A stretch of 64,000 nt of DNA from assembly GCF_036711975.1 (NCBI RefSeq), contig NC_091968.1:17918001-17982000 (forward strand). Direction: 5' to 3'. The notes under the pieces are model-generated. The model was not told the origin of the DNA and searched no databases. It saw only the letters and a program-made list of their open reading frames with translations. Origin of the DNA: Onthophagus taurus. Lineage: Eukaryota; Arthropoda; Insecta; Coleoptera; Scarabaeidae. A program made the translations under genes and the position numbers. This document shows, piece after piece, positions 1 through 12,957 of this stretch; positions within the stretch are counted from its first letter, which is position 1; each line of letters starts with the position of its first letter.

Positions 1-343
1 GAATTGTCAAACTTATAAATAAAAATATAATTGAAATGAGAAGAAGTTTAAAGCTTCAAGCAGAAACCGTGATCGCAAAAACAGGCCAAAACCCGCCTCT
101 TTTGTGAACCTCGAGTTTTGATATGATGACTCATCTACCAAAAGTTAATGAATGGTATCACATCATTTATAAGTCGATTCATTATCAATTTGAAAACCAG
201 GGGATTTATGGAATCTCCTTGACTTATTCCTTCGTTAATTATTAAGTCTTCTGTCATTTCTTAGTTGGTCTTTATTCTTGTATTCAACGCTAATCGCATT
301 TTTCTTTTTGTAGTACGCCAATAAGTCTAGAAGTCTAGATAGT
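1..343. other. No gene recognised
   Basis: AT-rich sequence at the left edge. I see no open frame or terminal repeat that I can name. It may be the far side of the transposon relic that follows. Confidence 0.4.
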
Positions 344-1160
344 TTACTTGTTTCGGCTGTTCTTGACGAAGCGCATTCTGGAAGTCCAATTTTGGGCCAC
401 TTTTTTGAGCATTGCTGGCCGTATGTCACGAATAACATGAACAATGTTGGCCTCCAAGGTGTCAATTGTTGCTGGTTTAACAGCATAAACCAATGACTTC
501 ACGTGGCCCCACAGGAAATAATCGAGAGGTGTCAAATCGCACGACCTTGGAGGCCAATTGGCATGTCCATTTCTCGAAATCATCTTATCGCCAAATTTTG
601 ATTTCAATAAGTCGATGGTTGCGGTCGCCGTATGGCACGTAGCGCCGTCCTGTTGAAACCACATCTCGCCCAGATCAATGTCATCCATATTTTCAAACAT
701 AAAATCATGGATCATGGTGCGGTAACGATGTCCATTCACCGCAACGTGAGCTCCGACTTTATTTTTGAAGAAATAAGGTCCAATGATGCCACCAGCGTGC
801 AAACCACACCAAACGGTGCATTTTTCTCGATATAATGGAGTCTGTAGGGTCTGTTGTGGATTGGTTTCACTCCATATGCGGCCCGTTAAGTCAAAAATGA
901 GCCTCATCGCTGAACACAATTTTGCGATAAAACATGGGATCAGTTTCCAACTGCTCTATAGTCCAATCGGCAAAAGAACGACGCATATGATGGTCTCGTG
1001 GTTTTAATTCATGCATCAGCTGGATCTTAAACGGGTGTAGGCCAAGATCTTTGGGCAAAATTTTCCACGTAGTGGACGAAGAGAGCCCTAATTCCTGCGA
1101 CCGACTTCCGGATAGCCAAGATACAGGAGGTGCCTGAAAATCGTAAATTTCAAACACTCC
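344..1160 (-). pseudogene. Mariner-like transposase relic, DD(36)D spacing
   Basis: This is a decayed transposase of the Tc1/mariner (IS630) superfamily, which cuts and pastes its own element at TA sites. Read on the minus strand, 1157-905 carries a helical linker and the first catalytic block FSDEAHF. The frame then shifts near 905 and continues to 344 with [15 protein letters not shown], the second block WFQQDGATCHTA and the third block RSCDLTPLDYFLWG. I count 36 residues between the second and third catalytic Asp. The N-terminal helix-turn-helix domain is missing, so the copy is 5'-truncated as well as frameshifted. The same subfamily recurs at 47299-47990. The superfamily call is firm; the exact clade name is not. 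Confidence 0.85.
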
Positions 1161-1734
1161 CCGTATATCAAAAACGAAGAAGGCTATGAAAATTTAGTTT
1201 GCGCCATTGTAAGTTTCACAAAAAAGTAGCTCAGGTTCGCGAAAGCCGCAACTTTCTATGTTTCATAATAACTGAGATACCCTGCAAACCCATCGAAATT
1301 TGGACACCTGTACATAGAGTGATCCATCAATGGATAAAATGAGTTTAGCTTGTGCTTTTTTAATTTTGTCTTCGTCAGTTTCTGTACCTAATATTCATTT
1401 ATCCAATCCATCTAATATTAACAAATTTTGTATGGCGAATGTTCATTCGTCGTAGTTTATTCTACCTTTTAATTTTGGCACGTTACTAAAAAATTCACGG
1501 CAGCCATTTCTGTTCTAACCTCTTTCGTTTCTTCAGTTATTTGTTTATCCATAAACACCCACTAGTTACGTTCTGGGCCCATAACCTTTTATTCTGGGAT
1601 TCTTTTATGATTGTTTAAAAAGGTTTTATTACGACTTGTTTTATAAAACATACAGCGATTCGTTTTTACCAAGTTGACAAGTTTTATCTTGTATACAACT
1701 TAACAGTGTAATAGTTTCTCTTTTCTACCGTTAG
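1161..1734. other. No gene recognised
   Basis: AT-rich spacer between the mariner-like relic and the hAT relic. No long frame or repeat was recognised; it may hold the lost ends of either element. Confidence 0.35.
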
Positions 1735-2400
1735 ATGTCGCTTGCATCGCTTTCATTAACAACAATCACGACGTATATTGAAAAATTGCAACTCTGGAAT
1801 TGCAAAATTTTACCATGCAATTATTCCTGCGTTTCTAAATTAGGTTTCAAAGCTATTTTTAAGGACACTAATAATATGAAGAATAAAATATCAAACCATT
1901 TGCAGCTCCTCGTGCGATAATAACATTTGTAAGTTGGCCACAGATCCTTTTTGTATTAAAATAGATGAGGTACCAGAAATTTTTCAAAGCAAGTTTATAA
2001 ATTAAAAATGATTCTGCAGTCAAATATAATTTGAAAAGATTAATGTCACTATTTTGGGTAAAATATCTCAAAGTTTATCTCAGCATAATTGAGCAAGCGC
2101 AATTTGTGCAAAAAGGCGTTTTCTACGGTTGTAGCAATAAAACTGAAATACAGAAATAAACTTAATATTGCTAGTGATCTCCGTTGTGCGCTTTCTTCTA
2201 TTCAACCTACAATTGGAAATCTTGTCAAGAGTATGCAAGCTTATCCATCTCATTGATTGATTTGTTCTTTCTTAATGCATGGATGTGAAAACAGTATTCT
2301 ATTGTAATAAAACTTTTACGAAATGTTACAGCAAGGGGCCGTGGTATTTTGATTTTAGGTGGTAGGGAGGCGTGATAAAGAAAACTTTCGCAACCAGTGG
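1735..2400 (+). mobile_element. hAT transposon relic, 3' part (ZBED/FAM200-type transposase)
   Basis: The plus strand carries the C-terminal part of a hAT transposase with several frameshifts. Recognisable blocks are EKLQLWN near 1777, NKISNHLQ near 1880, DPFCIKIDEVPEIF near 1945-1985 and the conserved C-terminal stretch CKKAFSTVVAIKLKYRNKL followed by MQAYPSH and a stop at 2254-2256. This is the dimerisation region typical of ZBED5/FAM200-like hAT proteins. Downstream, 2340-2400 ends in a sequence that is a degraded complement of the usual hAT terminus (CAGTGG plus an A/T-rich run). The 5' half and DNA-binding domain are absent. A better-preserved copy lies in opposite orientation at 6672-7330. 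Confidence 0.75.
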
Positions 2401-3961
2401 TTTACACCATTCCTTTTCTGTTAGTTTCAGAACTGTCTTTGCTAGACCAAACCAACTCCCTTGCTAAACGTGTAATATCCCTTTTGATCTGCTAGATACT
2501 ACAGTTTGTAGCCACGTAGTATTCATTTGATTGTATTGTTGTATTGAGCTTCGTCTTTTGAACGCTATCATCAATTCGTCTACGCACAACTTTCCGGTTC
2601 CTGTAAAGCTTTTCAAATGTAACGTTTTTAATTGATAACTCATTCGTTTTAGTTTGAATGTCATTGACATGTATATTTGATAAAATTGATCCAACTATTT
2701 CTTGACATTGTGTGGAAAACTAACAATAAGGGATAATTCAGTTTATGAAATTCGGTTTTTTAATTGGTAGGTATTAATTTTACAATAGTTATGTAAATAT
2801 TTTATTTGTAATCTATAAAACTTTGCTAAGTTCATGTAATGTATCAAATACCGGTTGTGTGGGCGGTTATCAATATTTGTTGTAAGAATTGGCGAATTTG
2901 CAGATATCATACAATGATTCGGTTTTAATGGCACGATAAGTTTGTTTTAAGAAGTATTATATTTCTCTTCAACACATTGAAAAATAATTTAATTTAAAAA
3001 TTTACATTCCAATTTTTCCTTTAATTCCTTCTAACACCGCTATTAAATATGTTATAACCCTCGAGGGCGGGGTAAATAAATGAGTTAGAAAAGAAATTCT
3101 AATGAATATTATATCTTGGGGCTACTCCTTAACAAGTTTTGTAACGTGGTATTTACTGTTTTTTTTTTGTAGGTGGAAAGAAAGACACCAAGCGATTAAA
3201 ATAAAACGATGAGTTGGTACAAAAATAAATAATTAAAGAACTCTTACATTTTTAACTCAGCTCGTTTCCGCACACTTCACTTTACTTCCACTCTCTCGAA
3301 TCACCAACACTTCTATATTTTGTGGAATCCTCACTTCCTTCGTAGCATACCCCCTCCTATAATGTTTTTCTGTTTGCTTGGTAACTAATAAGTAACAATT
3401 CAATTGATCTGTATTTGACTATTGTTTTAGCATTATCGTGATTATGTTCATCTTGACGTAAATAACTTTATATATGAAGTTTAAGAGCTATGCTATATTC
3501 AAACAGTCAACTAGTTTTCAAGTTTACTAGCAAACGCGACACTCCCATCACTTTTTCAATGTTAGCTACTACGTTCATATTCCGTAACGTACATTGAGTA
3601 ACTAAATTCTTCGTTACTTTCAACTATGTGCATTGATCGAATAGAAATTATAAGTAATAAAAAAAAAGACATGATTTTAAAAATTATTGACAATTATGGA
3701 AAAACCTACACGATTAGAACCGTATTTGTTAACTACGTGATGCCGTCAATTGATAATTATCTAATTAGAGATAATATGATGAATAATTTTCTACGGAATA
3801 CTTACTGCTTTGCTTTTTGGAAACTTATACTATTTTTACTGCAATCATTACCCATAAATTAGCACCTGTTAGAGAGAGTTGTTTCATAAATTCGTCAACA
3901 ACTAGTAACAATCTTTTGTGCCAAATGAAATGTTAACAATCTTCCATTTCTACAATATATA
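2401..3961. other. No gene recognised
   Basis: About 1.5 kb of AT-rich sequence with only short chance frames. I see no terminal repeat, conserved protein block or RNA gene. Confidence 0.35.
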
Positions 3962-4255
3962 GGTGTTTCACAATATATGCGCAGGACTTCAGGATGTGAT
4001 AGCTTGTCCAAAAATTTTAGCTTACCCTGTAAAATGCGCCATTTTCGAGATACATTTATAGATGAAATTTAATAAAAAAATGCGTTTTTTGCGAATATCT
4101 CCGGAACCGTTTATCGTACAGAAAACAGCTTTTGTGAGCATTTTCTACTCATAATAAGCTAAGCTGTGTGAGAAAAAAAAATTTTAAAGTCATAATTGCT
4201 GAAGATTTTGAAGGGGTAGTGGTTGTTTTTCTCCCCAACTTCTACGCCACTGGAA
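3962..4255 (+). repeat. Left terminal inverted repeat
   Basis: Left arm of the 3962-5941 element. It matches the reverse complement of 5636-5941 with scattered substitutions, from the terminal TGTTTCA to CCAACTTCTACGCCACTGG at the inner end. Confidence 0.88.
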
Positions 4256-4280
4256 AAAAACAATTACAAATCATAAACAG

Positions 4281-5165
4281 TTAAATTAAATGTTGGAAAT
4301 GTCCGCCGTTAGCTTCAATGCACGCAGTAATTCTTTGACGTATTGACAGATGGCCCCAAAAGAAAAAATCCTCCTCGACTGATCCAACGGTCTGGGTATT
4401 CGTCGTCCGAGTATTGGCGAGCAGCCAAACTACAGTGGGCCGGAGCTCCATCATGCATAAAGTACATGTTTTGTCTTACTTGAAGCGGTACATCTTCCAG
4501 CAGTTCCGGCAGTACTTCTTCTAGAAATTGTCGATAATCTGCACCGTTTAATCTGTTCGGTAAAAAATGTGGGCCTATTAAATGATCACCAATGACTGCC
4601 CAAACATTTACGGAAAATTGTTGCTGATGATGGCCTTCTGCAATTTCATGTGGATTTTCTTCTGCCCATATGTGGTTATTGTGAAAATTGAAAATACCAT
4701 CCTTCGAGAAAGATGCTTCATCGGTAAACAGAACTTCGCCTCCAAACTCAGGATTTTGAGCTATTTTGTCTTACATCCATGTACAAAAAGCCAATATTGG
4801 CGAAAAATCTCTGGGCAATAAGGCTTGTACTCTGTGGATATGGTAGGGATACAAAATTTGCCTTTTCAAAATGCTCCAAACCGTCGAGTGAGATAGGTTT
4901 AAGTTGTGAGCAATTTTTCTGGTACTTATGGTCGGATTTTCATCAATTTCGTTGAGGACAGCCTCTTCTACTTTGCAACTTCCATAGGCCGCCCATTATC
5001 AGCAGTATTTCTTTTAAAACTTCCATTTTCCCATAGTCGTTGGTGAATGCGTAGAAACAAGTTATGGTGTGGTACTGGGTGAGCAAAATGTCTTTCTTGA
5101 TACAACCGCCTTGCTTCTGACAAATTATCGCACGCCATTCCGTAAAAGTAATGCATTTCGCACAT
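4281..5165 (-). pseudogene. Mariner-like transposase, third catalytic Asp region deleted
   Basis: Reading leftward from 5165, the N-terminal helix-turn-helix (CDNLSEARRLYQERHFAHP, then IHQRLWENGSFKR) is followed after a frameshift near 4970 by a linker region, the first catalytic block VLFTDEASF, the second block YFMHDGAPAHC and then YPDRWISRGG. In relatives this is followed by a Trp-Pro-Pro block holding the third catalytic Asp. Here about 20 residues are missing and the frame jumps to a C-terminal tail ending with a stop at 4281-4283. The gene fills most of its element. With the third metal ligand gone, the enzyme cannot be active. Confidence 0.85.
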
Positions 5166-5635
5166 TTCAGCGTTTGTGTAATTTATTTTTAATTTTGTAA
5201 TACAAGTTTACTTTTTGCAGGTACAAAGTAATTGTTATTTTTACAGGAGGTAGCTTTTGTTATAATCTTTAAAGCCTACTTGTTAAAAATAAATTATACA
5301 ATTTTTTACACAAAAATGAAATGCGTTACATTTCACACATTTCAGCGTTACGGTTTGGAGAATTTTGAAAAGACAACTTTTGTATCATTTTTCATTTTTT
5401 TTTGTTTTGCAATTATGAAGTTAACGCTTGCTTTTGTTACTTGTTCTAACGTTTACATAAATTTTGTTTAGTTGTAAAATAAAATTTTTATTTGAAAAAA
5501 ATTGACCATGTTTTTCAACATAAAAGTAGCTTTTTCTAGAAAACGGTCAACTTTAGAGCTCATGACCTACAGTACCTTTTTTGTGCAGAAAACATTGACG
5601 GTTCAAATAGGCATCGCAAAACCGTACTTTTTCCA

Positions 5636-5941
5636 GTGGCGTAGAAGTTAGGGAGAAAAACAACCATACCCCTTCAAAATCTTCACCAATTATGACTTTA
5701 AACAATTTTTTTCTCGCACAAACCTTAGCTTCTTATGAGTAGAAAATGCTTACAAACGCTGTTTGCTGTATGATAAACGGTTCCAAAGATATTCGCCAAA
5801 AACGATTTTTTTATTAAATTTCAATACCCTGTATCTCGAAAATGGTGCATTTTAGAGGGTAAGTTGATAGAAACTTTTTTTTAAATTTTTGGACAAGCTG
5901 TCACATCCTGAAGTCCTGCGCATATATTATGAAACATTCTG
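5636..5941 (-). repeat. Right terminal inverted repeat
   Basis: Right arm of the 3962-5941 element, reverse complement of the left arm, ending in a CTG next to TA at 5942-5943. Confidence 0.88.
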
Positions 5942-5943
5942 TA

Positions 5944-6671
5944 TAAAGTCAAATCGATATGATGAAATAAAAATGTTTTCACCTTTACAACGTGCTAGTT
6001 TATACAGTTACACATTGCTGGTTATTGAGATATCCGATCTAATAATGATCTGGAAATCATGAATGAATATGTTTTTTTTTAATTTGATTAAATAATGAAT
6101 TAATATTGACATGGCAAATACTCAAATAAAAAAGTACAAATATACAAAATTTACCTTTTCAGTAGACAAAAATATAGTAATATATAGAATCCATACGCTT
6201 AACTGAAGAGAATTGTATGCAGATAAAAGACGTCTAAACAAAATTTGAATGCGATTTTAATTGGTAAAGGATCCAAATTTATATACATACAGGTTTAAGT
6301 TTTGTTCTATTTAAAGCGTTGTAATGCTTATATTTACATTTATAAAGAAGAGAAATAAGTACCGGTATACACAATGATAGCCGGATTTTATAATGTTTTC
6401 GGAGTTCACCGCCGACTAAAAGCATTAATGTTTTCATTGCTATTTTGCGTAAGTCAACTTTGAAAACGCTCCACCAGTTCCGGTTCTCAAATTCGAATAA
6501 ATAGTAGTAATTGCAATAACAATATTCTGCGCCATGCTTGATTATGAATGATAATTAGATTCCTGGTAACTTTTGTCCGCTGCCAAGTGCTCCACAAATC
6601 GCACCTTCTCATTTTCATTAAACTATTGTGTATTTGTTCTATAGAATTAGTATTTACAACTTATCTCTACC
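5944..6671. other. No gene recognised
   Basis: AT-rich spacer between the long-TIR element and the second hAT relic. No frame or repeat was recognised. Confidence 0.35.
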
Positions 6672-7330
6672 ACAGCGGTTTCCAAAGTTTTTTTTATCAC
6701 GCCTCCCTAATACCTAAAATCAAAATATCGCATCAATCAATGAGACAGATGAGCTTGCATACTCTTGACAAGATTTTCAATTGTAGGTTGAATAGAAGAA
6801 AGCGCACATCGTAGATCACTAGTAATATTAAGTTTATTTCTATATTTCACTTTTATTGCTACAACCGTAAAAAACGCCCTTTTGCACAAATAGGTGCAAA
6901 TAGCAGCTGGAATATAATAAACACAGTTGCAACGCTTGCTCAGCTATGCTGACATAATCTTTGAGATATTTTACCCAAAATAGTGACATTCATCTTTTCA
7001 AATCTGCTTTGAAAAATTTCTGGCACCTCATCTATTTAACACAAAAAGGATTCGTGGCCAAGTTATAAATGTTATTATCGCACGAGTTAAGGAAGTAGCG
7101 CTTGAATTTATCGGTGAGGTGCTTCAAATGGTTTGATATTTTATTCTTCATATTATCAGTGTCCTCAAAAACCTCCTTAGAACACGCTTCTTTTGAGATT
7201 GAAAATAATTTAGAAAAGCAGGAATAATTGCATGGTAAAATTTTGCGATTCTAGAGTTGAAATTTTTCAATATATGTCATGATTTCAAGTTTACCAAATT
7301 CAAGGAATCGAAAATATCTGATAGATAAGT
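6672..7330 (-). mobile_element. hAT transposon relic, second copy, opposite orientation
   Basis: The minus strand from about 7300 to 6737 repeats the C-terminal hAT transposase seen at 1735-2256. Recognisable parts are LPCNYSCFSKL, NMKNKISNHLKHLTDKF, NLATNPFCVK and the terminal LSH plus stop at 6737-6739. At the left, 6672 begins CAGCGGTTTCCAAAG followed by an A/T run, a good hAT terminal repeat. The copy is 5'-truncated and frameshifted but retains a segment around 7085-7120 that the first copy lacks. The two copies face each other around the long-TIR element. Confidence 0.75.
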
Positions 7331-7964
7331 CAATACTGCTAGGACAGTTGGTTTTCTGAATACAACATACAGTTCAGTTTGTTTTTGGATTTCTAAAAAC
7401 AAAATTACTTAATCTTGAATCTCATATAAACTTGCTAATATATTTCGAATGGAACAATAATGTTTTATGTTCTGTGCCCAAATCATCAAAATAGACCGTA
7501 AAAGGACTTTTTTTAACATTATTGACAATTTTAATGCATAATTATTGAAACATCGTTTGAAAGTGTTTAGCTGCCAAAGCTTAACGATCTATAAAACAAT
7601 GAATAACGATTACGTTAGGATTTTTTTCTTTGACCAACTGTACGAATCTCGAGCGAGAGCGAGTATTGAGAGAGCGCCGTCTGTGCATACACCTATCAAC
7701 TTTTACCATAACAGGACATGTTTGTTAAAGAATTCAGAGTCATTATATTAACTGCTTTTGAAACTGTCGTTAACTCTGTGGAAAACAGCATTTCGTCTAT
7801 GATTGTTTCGTTATATATTTATATCGAACGAACTAGCAATTGACATCAATGTGCAATATTCGTAGTCTCGTCCAACTGCATTGCGACAAACTTTGCTACT
7901 TTCACGGCCTCCACTACCTAAACTTTCATGTGTGCGGTCATATCATCGATGCGATAATTCACAG
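7331..7964. other. No gene recognised
   Basis: Spacer between the hAT relic and the satellite array, with only short chance frames. Confidence 0.35.
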
Positions 7965-10035
7965 TATTTGTGAATTTTTTCGAATTTTGCAATTTTCGCC
8001 GATTAAGTATTAAAAATTCGTATAAAATCCGCTTCTTGGAATATGGGTATGAAAATTTCCCAAAGTGTTAATAAAAATGTCTTCTTTCCAATGAACCAAC
8101 CCGTTTTGAAAAATAGCTTTTAGTTTTTGAGAAAAAATATTTGAAGTTTTGATAAAATTTTCGATGTTGCAATTTTCATCGATAATTTTAAAAATTCGCT
8201 ATAAAATTAATTTCTTGAAAGATCCTTGTGGAAATATCACCAATTATTAATTAAAGTATCCTCTTTTTAATGCTAAAAGCCGTTTTGAAAAATCACTTTT
8301 AGTTTTGAGAAATAAATTTTTGAAATAATCGACAATTTTTTCGAATTTTGCAATTTTCGCCGATTAAGTTTTAAAAATTCGTATAAAATCCAGTTCTTGG
8401 AATATGAATATGAAATTTTTCCAAAGTGTTAATAAAAATGTCTTTTTTCGAATGAACCAACCCGTTTTGAAAAATAGCTTTTAGTTTTTGAGAAAAAATA
8501 TTTGAAGTTTTGATAAAATTTTCAATGTTGCAATTTTTATCGATAATTTAAATAGAGTATTTAAATATCACCAGTTATTAATTAAAATATCCTGTTTTTA
8601 ATGCAACAAGCCGTTTTGAAAAACCACTTTTAGTTCTTGAGAAATAAATTTTTGAAATAATCGACAATTTTTTTCGAATTTTGCAATTTTCGCTGATTAA
8701 GTTTTAAAAATTCGTATAAAATCCAATTCTTGGAATACGAGTATGAAAATTTCCCAAAGTGTTAATAAAAGTATCTTCTTTCCAATGAACCAACACGTTT
8801 TGAAAAATAACTTTTAGTTTTTGAGAAAACAATATTTGAGGTTTTGATAAAATTTTCGATGTTGCAATTTTCATTGATAATTTTCAAAATTCGCTATACA
8901 ATTAATTTCTTGAAGGATCCTTGTGGAAATATCACCAATTATTAATTAAAGTATCCTCTTTTTAATGCTAAAAGCCGTTTTGAAAAATCACTTTTAGTTC
9001 TTGAGAAATAACTTTTTGAAATAATCGACAATTTTTTCGAATTTTGCAATTTTCGCTGATTAAGTTTTAAAAATTTGTATAAAATCTAGTTCTTGGAATA
9101 TGAATATGAAAATTTTCCAAAGTGTTAATAAAAGTGTCTTCTTTCCAATGAACCAATCCGTTTTGAAAAATAACTTTTAGTTTTTGAAAAAACAATATTT
9201 GAAGTTTTGATAAAATTTTCGATGTTGCAATTTTCATCGATAACTTTCAAAATTCGCTATAAAATTAATTTCTGAAAGGATCCTTGTGGAAATATCACCA
9301 GTTATTAATTAAAATATCCTCTTTTTAATGCAACAAGCCGTTTTGAAAAACCACTTTTAGTTCTTGAGAAATACATTTTCGAAATAATTGTCAATTTTTT
9401 CGAATTTTGCAATTTTCGCTGATTAAGTTTTAAAAATTTGTATAAAATCTAGTTCTTGGAATATGAATATGAAAATTTCCCAAAGTGTTAATAAGAGTGT
9501 CCTCTTTCCAATGAACCAACACGTTTTGAAAAATAGCTTTTAGTTTTTGAAAAAACAATATTTGATGTTTTGTTAAAATTTTCGATGTTGCAATTTTTAT
9601 CGATAATTTTCAAAGTTCGCTATAAAATTAATTTCTTGAAGGATCCTTGTGGAAATATCACCAATTATTAATTAAAGTATCCTCTTTTTAACGCAACAAG
9701 CCGTTTTCAAAAATCACTTTTAGTTCTTGAGAAATAAACTTTGAAATAATCGACAATTTTTTCGAATCTTGCAATTTTCGCCGATTAAGTTTTAAAAATT
9801 CGTATAAAATCCAATTCTTGGAATATGAGTATGAAAATTTCCCAAAGTGTTAATAAAAGTGTCTTCTTTCCAATGAACCAATCCGTTTTGAAAAATAACT
9901 TTTAGTTTTTGAGAAAACAATATTTGAAGTTTTGATAAAATTTTCGGTGTTGAAATTTTCATCGATAACTTTCAAAATTCATTTCTTGACGGATCCTTGT
10001 AGAAATATCGCCAATTATTAATTAAAGTATCCTTT
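7965..10035 (+). repeat. Tandem satellite, ~362-bp unit built from two ~180-bp halves
   Basis: The landmark CGATTAAG (or TGATTAAG) recurs at 8001, 8362, 8695, 9058, 9421 and 9783, giving spacings of 361, 333, 363, 363 and 362. One unit has a ~29-bp deletion. Each unit has two related halves, one with GCAATTTTCGCCGATTAAG and one with GCAATTTTCATCGATAA, and both halves contain a CGTTTTGAAAAAT-CTTTTAGTT segment. The array therefore looks like a dimeric higher-order repeat with about 5.7 copies. It is non-coding and sits upstream of the DPP8/9 exons, inside that gene if its 5' exons lie further left. Confidence 0.92.
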
Positions 10036-10299
10036 TGTTAGAGTTGCTTGTTAAATCAGCATCAAAAAAGTTCATTTTGTGTCTTGGATCCAAATCAGCT
10101 TTCTTATTAATTTCATTTGTATTTAAATATCGCAATAATGTGCAATATCACTTGCACAATATCACTTCAGAAATTCAACAGAAGTTATAACATAACGGCT
10201 GGATAGATATGCCGGATAACTGGATATCCGGCGGAAGAGGCTTTTCGCAAAATTACTATCCGTTCCATCACTAGACGATAGCAAGGAAAGATCTTCCCT

Positions 10300-10445
10300 T
10301 GTTTATTCTTCTTCAATGGCCATCATCAAACCGTTGTTGGTCCCTAGCCACTCTTAATTTTTGTCTCCAAGCCTTGTCTTCAAGTCATTTTGTTTTCGGC
10401 CTTCTCCTAGGTCTAGGTCTGGCTCCTTGCATCCTGACCACATAT
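10300..10445 (-). pseudogene. LINE reverse-transcriptase C-terminal tail fragment
   Basis: On the minus strand a frame with two stops reads ARPRPRRRPKTK, then LEDKAWRQKLRVARDQQRF. This matches the basic Arg/Pro/Lys stretch and the Trp-Arg...Ala-Arg-Asp block at the very end of many insect non-LTR ORF2 proteins. It is short and decayed, with no upstream reverse-transcriptase motif nearby. Confidence 0.5.
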
Positions 10446-10977
10446 CACCCCCATTGTGAAGAAGCCTAATCGAAGATATTATTCTTATATATTGGGCCTA
10501 TCTATAATTCTAATACCAATCTCTCTTAGACAGAAACATTACGATCGATAGCCCTTTTGGGCCAATATTTTTTTTTATATGTATATACATTTATGAATTT
10601 TTTTTCTATTATAATTACGTTTTGTTGGCAACTGCAAATTATGTACGTGATTAGCTTAACTTTGTTTGTCCACCTACTCCATGCAGAACATTTCATTGTG
10701 ATTTTTTTTAAATTTTTATTGTTATACTGGTTTTCTGTGATATACAACCAAGAATTAGATGGCGAGAAGTCATCGCCATTTCTGCACACAATGTTCTCAT
10801 GAAACATGAGATGTACAGAAACCAACAACATTAAATCGAGTGTGGAGAAATGTTTTGCCCAATTGTGCCCCTTCTGCAACTAGCAAGACTAGTTGTGAAC
10901 TTAATATCAACTTTTTATTTACAAACCCCAAACTATTAAAACATCGCAAAACATATAATTTTTTTTTTATTTTAAAG
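10446..10977 (+). other. Probable DPP8/9 intron, no recognised exon
   Basis: AT-rich sequence leading to a polypyrimidine run and AG at 10976-10977. A long frame continues upstream of the splice site but shows no similarity to the peptidase, so I treat it as intron. Confidence 0.5.
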
Positions 10978-12005
<1,028 letters not shown>

Positions 12006-12106
12006 TGACCCATCCTAATAATTGTCTCACTTAAAATTGTAAATACTACTACTAATAATATTTAATGTAAATTCGAGGCTGAACAGAAAAAAAGAAAAAA
12101 AAAGTT

Positions 12107-12112
12107 AATAAA
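12107..12112 (+). promoter_or_regulatory. Possible polyadenylation signal of the DPP8/9-like gene
   Basis: AATAAA lies about 100 bases after the stop codon. Another AATAAA lies near 12346, so the true site is uncertain. Confidence 0.4.
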
Positions 12113-12120
12113 ATAACCTC

Positions 12121-12148
12121 GATGACGACGACGACGACGACGACGACC
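12121..12148 (+). repeat. GAC trinucleotide microsatellite
   Basis: About eight GAC units in the 3' flank of the DPP8/9-like gene. Confidence 0.9.
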
Positions 12149-12599
12149 CTTAATTAGCGTAGTAATTTATATCGGCGTGACCTTTACATTTACTTAATAA
12201 CAAAAATAATTGTCGTTTAAGGTTTTCGCCCACTTTTTATTAATTGTTATATACGCGCAGGATTGATGATTGATTGAATTGAATTATTGTCATGTCTTTT
12301 TTTATCTAATTAATTTTATCCTGTCTTATCGTGCAAAGAACTCAAATAAAAAAATGATTATTAAAGATTATATATATATACAGAGAATATGTAACATAGT
12401 AATAAACGATTTATATTATTTCTTTTATAATTGATGTTTTTATACCTCAATTTGATTAAGTTTTAGAAAGAAATTCCAAACACTAAAGATAAAAACAAAT
12501 AAGAAAAGAACAGATAATAATTAAAAAGAATTAAAAACGGAACGAAATGATAAAAATGAGAAAATATAGAATTGGGAAGAAGAACAACTTTAATTAAAA
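12149..12599. other. 3' flank, no gene recognised
   Basis: AT-rich sequence with a short TA run near 12371-12381. It probably includes the 3' UTR remainder or flank of the DPP8/9-like gene. Confidence 0.4.
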
Positions 12600-12957
12600 A
12601 TGCATCTATAACAATAATAATCTTTATTTGTTTGTCAATACAATACAAAAACGTCAAGAAAAGAAACTAAATAGAAAAAATATCAAACAATAAATGACAT
12701 GTAAAACAAAGGAAAAAGCCTTAATTGAAAATATTGCTATTTTTTTAGTAGAGCTTCTTTAACGATTTTTCTAAATTTGTTGTGATTTAAAGTTCTGACA
12801 TTCGAAGATAACTTTTTATAGAACTTGACACCGTGATAATCTACTCCTTGTTGCGTCACCTTTAAGCGATGTGACGGTATTTCGAAAAGTGTCTTATTAC
12901 GTGTGTTATATTCATGTAATTGTGAATTTATTCTGAAATTGGCTTTATTTGTATGTA
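12600..12957 (-). mobile_element. LINE (jockey-like) 3' end
   Basis: On the minus strand, 12957-12737 encodes an ORF2 C-terminus, with NSQLHEYNTRNKT, then GVDYHGVKFYKKLS, NKFRKIVKEALLKK and a stop. The following 3' UTR ends around 12600 in an A/T-rich sequence with AATAAAGATTATTATTG, the usual tail of insect jockey-like elements. The upstream part is cut exactly at the TA where the 12958-17816 element begins, and its continuation is not found at 17817. Either a deletion accompanied that insertion or the LINE had already been truncated there. Confidence 0.7.

Larger units (their letters stand above)
3962..5941 (-). mobile_element. Mariner-like element with ~300-bp terminal inverted repeats
   Basis: The two ends are inverted copies of each other over about 300 bp (3962-4255 and 5636-5941). 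Both arms carry the core GCGCAGGACTTCAGGATGTG on the appropriate strand and end in a TGTTTCA-type terminus next to TA dinucleotides (3960-3961 and 5942-5943), the target site of this superfamily. The interior holds a broken transposase gene on the minus strand. The left terminus is about three bases shorter than the right. The inverted repeats are much longer than the ~30 bp of classical mariner. Confidence 0.88.

Noticed and set aside
10557..10802. Hydrophobic 81-residue frame resembling a membrane protein
   Set aside because: It is AT-rich intron-like sequence with overlapping frames on the other strand and no conserved motif.
10840..10977. Upstream extension of the DPP8/9 frame starting at an ATG at 10840
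   Set aside because: There is a polypyrimidine-AG acceptor at 10977, and similarity to the peptidase begins exactly after it; the extension looks like intron.
12371..12382. TA microsatellite as a possible regulatory element
   Set aside because: Too short and common in AT-rich flanks.
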